Source: Elusimicrobiota bacterium (GTDB lineage Bacteria; CG03; SLGR01; PWQF01). Taken from it: 5,243 bases of DNA. The notes under the pieces are model-generated. The model was not told where the DNA came from, did not search any database, and saw only the letters and a program-made list of their open reading frames with translations. The stretch covers positions 1 through 5,243 of the forward strand of contig PWQF01000035.1 in assembly GCA_003556865.1 (NCBI GenBank), read 5' to 3'. Positions within the stretch are counted from its first letter, which is position 1, and each line of letters begins with the position of its first letter. The translations under genes and the position numbers were made by a program. Positions 1 to 5,243 of the stretch are shown here, one piece after another.

Positions 1-49
1 CCCCGGAACTTATGAAGGAACAATAGGTTTCGACCTTTACCACGAATAA
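1..49 (+). CDS. C-terminal end of a fimbrial-subunit-like exported protein (partial)
   Basis: Only the last 15 codons are visible (frame starting at base 2): PGTYEGTIGFDLYHE then TAA. The tail matches, position for position, a strand inside the adhesin-like protein downstream (PGSYAGRINLDFWNE), so the two proteins share a domain. Counting from the C-terminus, Gly is at 14, Tyr at 3, and Ile, Phe and Leu at 8, 6 and 4. Chaperone-usher pilins are known for a similar C-terminal strand, with a Gly near -14, alternating hydrophobics and a near-terminal aromatic, which zips onto the periplasmic chaperone. A chaperone-like gene follows in the same direction after 60 nt, which fits a subunit-chaperone pair. 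The tail could instead close any Ig-like secreted protein. The start and the rest of the gene lie outside the window. Confidence 0.6.
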   Translation, partial: PGTYEGTIGFDLYHE

Positions 50-55
50 AAATTC

Positions 56-102
56 CTGCGCGTTGGCGGGGGCCGGGGGTTACCCCCCCCCGCAAAGCGC
101 AG
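56..102 (+). promoter_or_regulatory. Strong GC-rich intercistronic stem-loop ahead of the chaperone-like gene
   Basis: CTGCGC at 56-61 pairs with GCGCAG at 97-102. After one G-A mismatch the stem continues with TTG (63-65) against CAA (93-95), then CGGGGG (67-72) against CCCCCG (87-92) with G66 bulged. GGGG at 76-79 can close on CCCC at 83-86. The hairpin starts 6 nt after the upstream stop codon and ends 7 nt before the TTG start at 110. No clean U-run follows, only a T-rich stretch already inside the next gene, so a classic intrinsic terminator is doubtful. An mRNA processing or stability element, or an attenuator that lowers chaperone expression relative to the subunit, fits the place. The fold was paired by eye. 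Confidence 0.55.
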
Positions 103-109
103 CGGAAAC

Positions 110-886
110 TTGTTTTCCTTATTTTTAAAAAAAGTATTACCGGGTCTCTTTTTTCTTCTTATATTAAACCCTGCCCTTAATGCGGGGCTTTCTGTTCAGC
201 CGGGAATTGTAGAACTTCTTATCCCCGCAGGCGAACCCTATTCGGGCACCTACAGGGTTAGCAACAGTTCGCAGGAAGAAATCAGGGTAAAAGTGGAAAG
301 CGAAAACTGGCTTAAAAGAAGGAACCCGGAAAACAGTAATGCTCAAATACCGTTAAGCAGCTGGCTCACCATAACACCCGACAGCTTCGCCATAGAACCG
401 GGGCAGGTGAAAGAAGTTAAATATTTGGTTGAGCTTCCCGAGACCCTTAAGGGCGAGGTGGTGGCAATGAACTTTTTTGTCCCCGAAGTCCCGGAGGGGG
501 GGATCAGGGTGCGGAGGAGGTTCGGGAGCGCCCTTTATGCCGCGGAGGAGAAGAGCGCCGAAATTTTCTGCAAAATAACGGAGACGGAAATTTCAGAAAA
601 CTCTGTTTATATAACGGTTAAAAATACGGGAAATGTTCATATAAGACCGGAGGGCAAAATAATCTTAGTCGGCACAGACCAGGAGCTAAATAAAGAGATA
701 AGTTTACGCAGGGGAGCTCCGGTATTCCCGGGTAAAGAACATAAGATTAGGTCCGGAGGGGGACCCGGACTTCTGAAAAGCCTGCCACCCGGAAAATATA
801 TGGCCCAGCCCCTTATAACTTACGGGGAGGCTCACGGGAAAGAGTTCAGCCTCAAGGGAGAGGCCGTTGAAATTCATATAGATTAA
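110..886 (+). CDS. Two-domain periplasmic PapD/DUF916-like (fimbrial chaperone-like) protein
   Basis: The 258-residue protein has a Sec signal peptide (about 1-25: KK, a hydrophobic run, then ALNA before GLSVQP). The rest looks all-beta. Residues ~27-148 resemble the first domain of PapD-type chaperones: an opening strand (SVQPGIVELLIPAGEPYSG), a strand ending YRVSN, then SFAIEPGQVKEVKYLVELP, where chaperones carry the F-x-I/L-x-PG-Q motif. Residues ~150-258 form a second Ig-like domain with NTGNVHIRPEGKI and a closing LPPGKYMAQPLITYG. These patterns also occur in DUF916/WxL-associated proteins, which share the fold, so the exact family is open. No catalytic motif is seen. The likely role is to hold or assemble beta-sandwich subunits such as those encoded on each side. 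The start is TTG: no ATG or GTG in this frame would keep the signal peptide, and a stop lies at 47-49. No good Shine-Dalgarno is visible. There is one Cys (154), so no internal disulfide. Confidence 0.62.
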   Translation: MFSLFLKKVLPGLFFLLILNPALNAGLSVQPGIVELLIPAGEPYSGTYRVSNSSQEEIRVKVESENWLKRRNPENSNAQIPLSSWLTITPDSFAIEPGQVKEVKYLVELPETLKGEVVAMNFFVPEVPEGGIRVRRRFGSALYAAEEKSAEIFCKITETEISENSVYITVKNTGNVHIRPEGKIILVGTDQELNKEISLRRGAPVFPGKEHKIRSGGGPGLLKSLPPGKYMAQPLITYGEAHGKEFSLKGEAVEIHID

Positions 887-2181
887 TGTATTTAAAACTG
901 TTTAAATCTCTATTTTTAATTATCTGCCTGGTCTCTTATCCCGCCGCGGCCTTTATAACTGTATCAACCCAGCCTGTAAATTTCGGAACCCGTTCCTCAA
1001 CGGAAGGATATGTCAGCTGGCCCGGTCATATTCAAATTGATTTCAATGATGAAGATTTTGATACCTGGCTTGAAATCTATACAGATAATGCCGGTATCCA
1101 TGAAATTTCAGGATTAAATGACCGCAACCAAAACCCGGCAGGCCAGTACGGGGGTATTATAGCCACCGATACAATCACTTCAGATAATTTCAGCAGGATA
1201 ATGCTGGACTGGAACCTGAACTCATCACTCCCCCCCCGGGAAGACCCTGACTGGAAGGATATAAAAGATAAGGGAGACGATGACTGGGAGCAGCATATAG
1301 GAAAACCATCCACTTCCATGAGGCTTTCAGAATCAGTGCTGGAAGGGAAAAGTGCCAGGATATATATAAGAGGGTTTTTCGGTGATGACGGCAACAGGAT
1401 GGAACCCGGAAGTTATGCCGGCAGGATTAACCTTGATTTCTGGAACGAGGAACCTAAACCTGAAGTGGCTCTGGTAGCAGAAGAGGCGGCGGAAAATGTA
1501 GGAAGGAACGGGGGCAAAATTGACCTGCCCGGGGGAAGCTACATCAGCATCCCTCCCGGAGCCCTTGAAGAGGAGACCCACATTACCATCCAGAAACTGA
1601 ATACCGAACATCCGGAAATAAGCAGCCTGGGACCGCCGCGCAGGGCAGCAAGTAAAGAGGCTGAAACTATTTACCGCTTCCTCCCCGAGGGACTGAAGTT
1701 TAAGAGACCCGTAGAAATACGGCTTTTCTTTTCCCACCCTTCCTATTCAGGCAGCAGTTATAAGATATTCCGCAGGGACCAGTTTTTCAGCGAATGGGAA
1801 TTTATAGGCGGCCGGACCGGAGGTGCCGGGGCGCAGCTGTATGTTTCGGCCAGTATAGACTCATTCAGCATATATTCGGTTTATTCGGTTGAAAACCTTA
1901 AGGCCTCTGATTTCAGGCCGCGCAACCGGATTATAACCCCTTCCGATCCAACCGTGAATACTGACGCAAAATTCCGGGGACTTGGCGCCCAGAATACAGA
2001 GGTCAGGATATTTGATGTGGCCGGCCGGCAGGTGCGCACTTTAAAGAGGGCTCCGTATATATGGGATGCCAGGGATGAAAACGGAAGAAAAGTGGAGAGC
2101 GGGATATATATTTACCAGTTCGAAGCCGATATCGAAGGGGAAAAAGAACTGGTTTCCGGGGTTATAGCGGTGGCAAAATGA
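886..2181 (+). CDS. Modular surface/adhesin-like protein: pilin-like, ZU5-like and FlgD/T9SS-CTD-like domains
   Basis: The 431-residue protein has a Sec signal peptide (1-22, ending YPAAA before FITV). Residues ~23-188 form a pilin-like beta domain that starts FITVSTQPVNFGT and ends EPGSYAGRINLDFWNE, the strand shared with the partial protein at 1-49. It holds an Asp-rich stretch (residues ~119-133) and no cysteine. Residues ~206-335 match the ZU5-like pattern: a GG...LPGGSYISIPPGALEEETHITI motif, FLPEGLKFKRPVEI, closing with SFSIYSVYSV. Residues ~343-431 match the FlgD-type Ig module or T9SS-like C-terminal domain: VRIFDVAGRQVRTL, WDARDENGRKVESGIYIYQF, GVIAVAK. The ATG overlaps the previous stop by one base (TAATG) with no strong ribosome site, so translation is probably coupled. 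It is likely a surface or secreted structural protein assembled with its neighbours. No enzyme motif is seen. Domain edges are approximate and assigned by pattern. Confidence 0.68.
   Translation: MYLKLFKSLFLIICLVSYPAAAFITVSTQPVNFGTRSSTEGYVSWPGHIQIDFNDEDFDTWLEIYTDNAGIHEISGLNDRNQNPAGQYGGIIATDTITSDNFSRIMLDWNLNSSLPPREDPDWKDIKDKGDDDWEQHIGKPSTSMRLSESVLEGKSARIYIRGFFGDDGNRMEPGSYAGRINLDFWNEEPKPEVALVAEEAAENVGRNGGKIDLPGGSYISIPPGALEEETHITIQKLNTEHPEISSLGPPRRAASKEAETIYRFLPEGLKFKRPVEIRLFFSHPSYSGSSYKIFRRDQFFSEWEFIGGRTGGAGAQLYVSASIDSFSIYSVYSVENLKASDFRPRNRIITPSDPTVNTDAKFRGLGAQNTEVRIFDVAGRQVRTLKRAPYIWDARDENGRKVESGIYIYQFEADIEGEKELVSGVIAVAK
1230..1237. repeat. C8 homopolymer tract inside the adhesin-like gene
   Basis: Eight consecutive C bases encode part of Leu-Pro-Pro-Arg (residues ~115-118), just before the Asp-rich stretch of the pilin-like domain. 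A one-base change would frameshift the protein before its ZU5-like and C-terminal modules. Tracts of this length can slip, but the tract may only reflect common use of CCC codons here. Confidence 0.5.
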
Positions 2182-3155
2182 GTATTAAAAGATATATATT
2201 CATAATAGTTTTCTCTTTAATATTCTTTAACATAACTGAATCCCGGGCAGCTTTTATGGATCCGGGGTTCGGGGCAAGGCCTATGTCCATGGGGGGCGCC
2301 TTCACCGCCGTATCGGATGATGCAAATGCGCCGGCCTGGAACCCGGCAGGAATGGTTTCGGTTGAAGATATAACTATGAATTTTATGCATTCACGGCTTT
2401 TTACCGGGCTTAACGGGGTGGATATACACCTTAACTTTGCCTCGGCTGTTATCCCCCCCCTGCAAATCTCCCCGTTAAAGGATATGGGGAGCTTCGGTGT
2501 TGCCTGGAAAAGTCTTGTCTCAAAAAGCCTTTACCGGGAAGATACTCTTATACTGGCCTATGCGGACAGGATAAATAAATATTTTGACGCCGGCCTGGGA
2601 CTGAAATACCTGGGAAGAGGATATACCCTGGACCGCTACGCACTGGCTGATCCGGTTTTCAGTGACGGCAGCTCTTCCCACTCCCTGACAGCGGACCTGG
2701 GTCTGATTTTGCGGCCCGCGGGAAACCTTAAGGAAGGACTCAGGCTTGGTATATCGGCCCAAAACCTTATACCGGCTGATACAGGCATCCAGAAAAGAGA
2801 GATAGTGCCTGCCGTAATAAGAATGGGGGCCGCCTACCAGATGCGTTCCATGAAGATGCTGGGAAGAGTAAGCGTAAACAGGGCCGTTGTGGCTTTTGAC
2901 CTCTCCTACAGGGATCAGAGATGGGGCGAAGATTTCGGACATAAAATAAACCTTCACATGGGAGCCGAAGGCTGGTTCCTGCAGGAGTCCCTGGCCCTGA
3001 GATGCGGGATAAATAACTATGAGCTGGCCCTGGGCGCAGGTTATATCACATTCCTGGATGATATAAAGACCGGGTTTAATTATGCCTTTGCCCTGCCCTT
3101 TAAGATACAGAGCAGCTACGGCACTCACCGGATATCTATAGATACAAGGTTCTGA
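2178..3155 (+). CDS. PorV/UPF0164-family outer-membrane beta-barrel protein
   Basis: The 325-residue protein has a Sec signal peptide (about 1-24, ending ESRA before AFMDPG) and then the family hallmark FGARPMSMGGAFTAVSDDAN followed by APAWNPAGM, near residues 31-59. The rest is a chain of amphipathic strands typical of FadL-like barrels. The protein ends GTHRISIDTRF with a terminal Phe, the usual recognition signal for the BAM machinery. Its length is normal for the family, and it looks intact. Known relatives include PorV, which receives and shuttles cargo in type IX secretion, and treponemal UPF0164 proteins. Many relatives occur in genomes without that system. The start overlaps the adhesin stop (ATGA) with a weak GGTGG at 2169-2173, so translational coupling is likely. 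Its place next to the adhesin suggests a role in displaying or anchoring it (inference). A paralogue lies convergently at 4272-5243. Confidence 0.85.
   Translation: MSIKRYIFIIVFSLIFFNITESRAAFMDPGFGARPMSMGGAFTAVSDDANAPAWNPAGMVSVEDITMNFMHSRLFTGLNGVDIHLNFASAVIPPLQISPLKDMGSFGVAWKSLVSKSLYREDTLILAYADRINKYFDAGLGLKYLGRGYTLDRYALADPVFSDGSSSHSLTADLGLILRPAGNLKEGLRLGISAQNLIPADTGIQKREIVPAVIRMGAAYQMRSMKMLGRVSVNRAVVAFDLSYRDQRWGEDFGHKINLHMGAEGWFLQESLALRCGINNYELALGAGYITFLDDIKTGFNYAFALPFKIQSSYGTHRISIDTRF
2453..2460. repeat. C8 homopolymer tract inside the PorV-like gene
   Basis: Eight consecutive C bases encode part of Ile-Pro-Pro-Leu (residues ~92-95) early in the barrel. Slippage here would truncate the barrel. 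The tract matches in length the C8 in the upstream adhesin-like gene. It may be neutral codon use. Confidence 0.5.
3146..3149 (+). promoter_or_regulatory. Ribosome binding site for the carbohydrate-binding-like gene
   Basis: AAGG lies 8 nt before the ATG at 3158, inside the final codons of the PorV-like gene. It is the clearest Shine-Dalgarno-like site in the operon and supports the chosen start, which is followed at once by a signal peptide. Confidence 0.5.
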
Positions 3156-3157
3156 AA

Positions 3158-4246
3158 ATGATTAATAAGAGAATATTAAAATATTTAAAGGTTTTAGTTT
3201 TCGCCGCGATTACTGCAGCAGTTCCCATCAGGGCTGCAGCAGAGTTAGATGAACAGGTATCGATCGGGGCTTCGGCGGATGTAGCTGAAATGGAACTTAC
3301 CTCTTTTAAATTATTTCATGACGGGGACTCAAGGTTCTGGCAGGCCTGGGACGGGTTTGAGGCCGGCACCGAGCCGGATAATGTTGAGTGGGGTAATTTC
3401 CACGGCAGAAACAGCTTAAAAGTTGAATGGGACGATGTCTGGTCAGGTTTCATAAGGACTGACTGGGTCTTTTTAGAAGAGGACTGGTCAGATTACGATG
3501 GGTTAAAGGCCTATATCTATATTGACCCGGATAATGATGATGAACCCAGAGTTCACCTGGAGACAAAGGAGGGGGAGTTCGAGGAATTAGAAAATATCAC
3601 CGCGGATCCGATGCCTGTAGAGGAATGGTTTTCACATACATGGGAGTTTGACTCCGGAATTGACTATGAACAGGTTACAGCACTTGCTTTTCACTTTGAT
3701 TCTATGGGGAACAGTAATGCATCCGTATTTATAAGCAGCTTAACTCTTGTATCCGCAGAAGAAGAGGTCTTATGGGACAGCATGTATAATCCTAATTCAG
3801 TTAAATGGGTATATGAAGGCGATGTGGTTAATTTCAGCAGCGATCCCAACGAGCCTGTTACCCATACACTGGCTTCATCCACATCACCTGCAGGTTCCGT
3901 AAGGATGGAGTGGGATTACAGCCAGGGAGAGAGCGGGGAAGCTAAAGTTGAGGCTTCCGGGTTTTTAATTGACCTCTCAACAATAACCCATATAACGGCA
4001 AATATACAATCCGACTCCACCGAAGCACCTTTAAAAATAGCTTTATATGACGGGGAAGGATTTCATATAAGCAATTCCCTCACCCCTGAAACGGCGGGAA
4101 CCTGGCAAAACTTAAAATTTGATATCAGCGGAAGCCTTAACTTTGACCGGGAATCGGTGGAAATGATTATCTTTATTCTTGAAACAGACGGTGAGGATTC
4201 CACGGGGACTGTTTACATAGACGACATCTACCTGGCGCACCCCTGA
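3158..4246 (+). CDS. Exported acidic protein with two tandem carbohydrate-binding-like (galactose-binding-fold) domains
   Basis: The 362-residue protein has a Sec signal peptide (about 1-28: KR, hydrophobic run VLVFAAITAAV, then RAAA). Residues ~50-200 and ~203-361 look like two copies of one beta-sandwich fold. Each begins with a short Asp/Trp segment (LFHDGDSRFWQAWDGFEAG; VLWDSMYNPNSVKWVYEG), runs through S-x-K/R-V/M-E-W-D, has a W-x-x-x-x-x/F-D segment (EWFSHTWEFDSG; GTWQNLKFDISG), and closes with a similar strand (SVFISSLTLVS; TVYIDDIYLAHP). This resembles CBM11/CIA30-type galactose-binding-like modules. No hydrolase domain is attached, so it is not an obvious enzyme. The protein is very acidic, rich in Asp, Glu and Trp, and has no Cys. 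It starts 2 nt after the barrel gene and closes the operon. It likely binds glycan at the surface or in the periplasm (inference). Confidence 0.65.
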   Translation: MINKRILKYLKVLVFAAITAAVPIRAAAELDEQVSIGASADVAEMELTSFKLFHDGDSRFWQAWDGFEAGTEPDNVEWGNFHGRNSLKVEWDDVWSGFIRTDWVFLEEDWSDYDGLKAYIYIDPDNDDEPRVHLETKEGEFEELENITADPMPVEEWFSHTWEFDSGIDYEQVTALAFHFDSMGNSNASVFISSLTLVSAEEEVLWDSMYNPNSVKWVYEGDVVNFSSDPNEPVTHTLASSTSPAGSVRMEWDYSQGESGEAKVEASGFLIDLSTITHITANIQSDSTEAPLKIALYDGEGFHISNSLTPETAGTWQNLKFDISGSLNFDRESVEMIIFILETDGEDSTGTVYIDDIYLAHP

Positions 4247-4255
4247 CTTTTTCTT

Positions 4256-4269
4256 TCCCCCAGCGGGGA
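4256..4269. terminator. Short hairpin in the convergent gap (weak terminator candidate)
   Basis: TCCCC at 4256-4260 pairs with GGGGA at 4265-4269 around a CAGC loop, in the 25-nt gap between two converging genes. The stem is only 5 bp. Neither strand has a U-run directly after it: on the plus strand the T-rich part comes before. It could stop or protect both transcripts weakly. It may also be chance. Confidence 0.25.
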
Positions 4270-4271
4270 TA

Positions 4272-5243
4272 CTACTCTTCTGCCCTCTCCCTTATCTTAC
4301 GGTTTGCCCTTTCTATGTTTGTCAGCGATAGCTCGTGACCGGGAATAATGGAGAGGACAGCCTTAAACCTCTCTATTGATTCCTCGTACTTGCCCTGACT
4401 GAAAAGTTCCTGGCCTTCGGTAAAAAGTATGCTTGCCCTCTTCTGAAGGTACTCTTTTTCGCTCTCCCTTCTTTTTTCTTCTATTTTACCTTTTGCCCTT
4501 TCTATGTTTGTAAGAGATAACTCGTGACCGGGGATAATGGAAAGGACAGCCTTAAACCCTTCTATTGACTCCTCGTACATTCCCCGGGCAAAAAGTTCCT
4601 GGGCTTCGGTAAAAAGTACCCTTGCCTTTTCCCGGGGCTCCTTCTTTTCCTTTTCCGGCCCGGTGGAGAATCTATAGGAAATAGAGATACGGTGATGACC
4701 CAGGTGGTCCGAAAGCCTGGAAAAAGGAAGCATAGCCGTATAGTCCAACCTGATCAAGTCCGACCCTATATCAAAAGAGTAGCTCCCCCCCAGGGAAGCC
4801 TCGTGCCTGTTAATTCCCGTCCTGAGGCCCAGCCTTCTTTGAGAGGTCCAGAGTTCAATTCCGGCACCGGCGTTTATCTTATCCAGGCTCTTACCCCATT
4901 TCTGGTCCCGGTATGAGAAAAATATTTCAGGCAGAAGCTCCCTGAAAACACCTTTTTCGGGGTTAAGCCTGAACCCGGCGCCTACGCCCGCTTCAATGGG
5001 AACCGTATCTTTATTTTCTATGCCCACATCGGCCGGGATCAAGTTCTTTAAGGAGAGTCCCACCGGCAAATTCTCAACAGGCTTGAAAATAACGCCTATA
5101 TCTGCGGTAAGAGCCCCGGCGCTATCTCCTATTTCGGTCACCGGGTCTCTCTGGTCTGCTTCCGTACCGCTGTCAAAATCATAGGAATGGTGCAGGTACT
5201 TAAGGCTGAACCCCGATATAAAATTAATACCGGCCTCGGCGGG
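4272..5243 (-). CDS. PorV/UPF0164-like outer-membrane barrel fused to two C-terminal TPR-type repeats (partial, N-terminus off the right edge)
   Basis: The frame is open to the right edge and gives 323 residues ending in TAG. The GTG at 5141-5139 is internal, because the upstream frame reads on with family-like sequence (INFISGFSLKYLHHSYDF). Residues ~1-192 are the C-terminal part of a PorV-like barrel. They align with the plus-strand barrel at 2178-3155: NLIPADVGIENKDTVP against NLIPADTGIQKREIVP, SYRDQKWG against SYRDQRWG, RTGINRHEASLGG against RCGINNYELALGA, and HHRISISYRF against THRISIDTRF. After this last strand come a Lys/Glu-rich linker (GPEKEKKEPREKA) and two 63-residue repeats with TPR spacing (LF-x-E-x-QELF-x-x-G-x-YEESIE-x-FKAVL-x-x-IPGHE) plus charged helices. 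The chain should re-enter the periplasm after the final strand, so the repeats would be periplasmic and could bind a partner protein. The start and the GARPMxMGGAF motif expected for the family lie outside the window. Confidence 0.82.
   Translation of the reverse strand, partial: PAEAGINFISGFSLKYLHHSYDFDSGTEADQRDPVTEIGDSAGALTADIGVIFKPVENLPVGLSLKNLIPADVGIENKDTVPIEAGVGAGFRLNPEKGVFRELLPEIFFSYRDQKWGKSLDKINAGAGIELWTSQRRLGLRTGINRHEASLGGSYSFDIGSDLIRLDYTAMLPFSRLSDHLGHHRISISYRFSTGPEKEKKEPREKARVLFTEAQELFARGMYEESIEGFKAVLSIIPGHELSLTNIERAKGKIEEKRRESEKEYLQKRASILFTEGQELFSQGKYEESIERFKAVLSIIPGHELSLTNIERANRKIRERAEE
4303..4437 (-). repeat. TPR-type repeat copy 2 (C-terminal copy) in DNA
   Basis: This segment encodes the second TPR-type repeat. 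It matches 4492-4626 at a fixed offset of 189 nt (63 codons) with about 19 mismatches in 135 positions counted by eye, so the duplication is visible at DNA level. It encodes FTEGQELFSQGKYEESIERF and then a stretch identical to the other copy from KAVLSIIPGHE onward. Confidence 0.85.
4492..4626 (-). repeat. TPR-type repeat copy 1 (N-terminal copy) in DNA
   Basis: This is the partner of 4303-4437, 189 nt away. It encodes FTEAQELFARGMYEESIEGF and then the shared KAVLSIIPGHE stretch. Differences cluster around the loop between the two helices (positions ~4580-4591) and the repeat ends, while the second helix is almost unchanged. Confidence 0.85.

Noticed and set aside
65..91. G-quadruplex in the G-rich half of the intercistronic element
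   Set aside because: Only two long G-runs are present on this strand, and the complementary C-run right next to them makes an ordinary hairpin more likely.
56..120. Classic Rho-independent terminator separating two transcription units
   Set aside because: There is no U-run directly after the stem, and there is no space for a promoter before the next gene, so continuation of the operon is more likely. Partial termination cannot be excluded.
1077..1737. Two minus-strand open frames overlapping the adhesin-like gene
   Set aside because: They are antisense to recognisable pilin-like and ZU5-like sequence and give low-complexity Ser/Phe/Pro-rich translations without recognisable features.
2520..3128. 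Long minus-strand open frame (202 codons) inside the PorV-like gene
   Set aside because: It lies wholly within a gene with clear family motifs, signal peptide and terminal Phe. Its own translation has no signal, domain or plausible start context.
5139..5141. GTG as the start codon of the minus-strand barrel gene
   Set aside because: The frame continues upstream to the window edge with barrel-like sequence (GINFISGFSLKYL), and the protein starting here would lack a signal peptide and half of the barrel.
4692..5184. Two plus-strand open frames opposite the minus-strand barrel gene
   Set aside because: The opposite strand aligns well with the other PorV-like protein, so these are shadows.

Overview
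The window looks like chromosome from an uncultured Gram-negative (diderm), probably anaerobic, bacterium. Every complete gene starts with a Sec signal peptide. Two genes encode UPF0164/PorV-type outer-membrane beta-barrels. Cysteines are nearly absent from the exported domains. The mix of PorV-like barrels, FlgD-type C-terminal Ig modules, ZU5-like modules and barrel-TPR fusions is common in candidate phyla such as Omnitrophota, Elusimicrobiota and their relatives. That placement is a low-confidence inference. Codon use is ordinary for such genomes (many ATA, AGG/AGA, GGG and CCC codons). No RNA gene, CRISPR array, insertion sequence or phage gene was seen.

Layout. Positions 1-49 hold the last codons of a plus-strand gene whose C-terminal strand looks like a fimbrial-subunit strand. 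Positions 50-109 are a short gap filled by a strong GC-rich stem-loop that abuts a TTG start. Four tightly packed plus-strand genes follow: a two-domain PapD/DUF916-like chaperone-like protein (110-886), a modular adhesin-like protein with pilin-like, ZU5-like and FlgD/T9SS-CTD-like domains (886-2181), a PorV/UPF0164 barrel (2178-3155), and an acidic protein with two carbohydrate-binding-like beta-sandwiches (3158-4246). Junctions are TAATG, ATGA and a 2-nt gap, so this is almost certainly one operon continuing from upstream. A 25-nt gap separates it from a convergent minus-strand gene (4272 to the right edge). That gene encodes a second PorV-like barrel with two nearly identical TPR-type repeats fused after the last beta-strand.

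How the genes may work together (inference). The order subunit, chaperone-like protein, modular adhesin, outer-membrane barrel resembles a chaperone-usher operon, with a PorV-type barrel where the usher would sit. Both the upstream partial protein and the adhesin's first domain carry the same Gly-X-Tyr-X-Gly strand with alternating hydrophobics, as in chaperone-bound pilin strands. The adhesin also ends in a module resembling T9SS sorting domains, whose known receptor is PorV. This suggests, but does not prove, a compact surface-display system made of chaperone, modular surface protein and PorV-like barrel, with the carbohydrate-binding-like protein as a further exported component.
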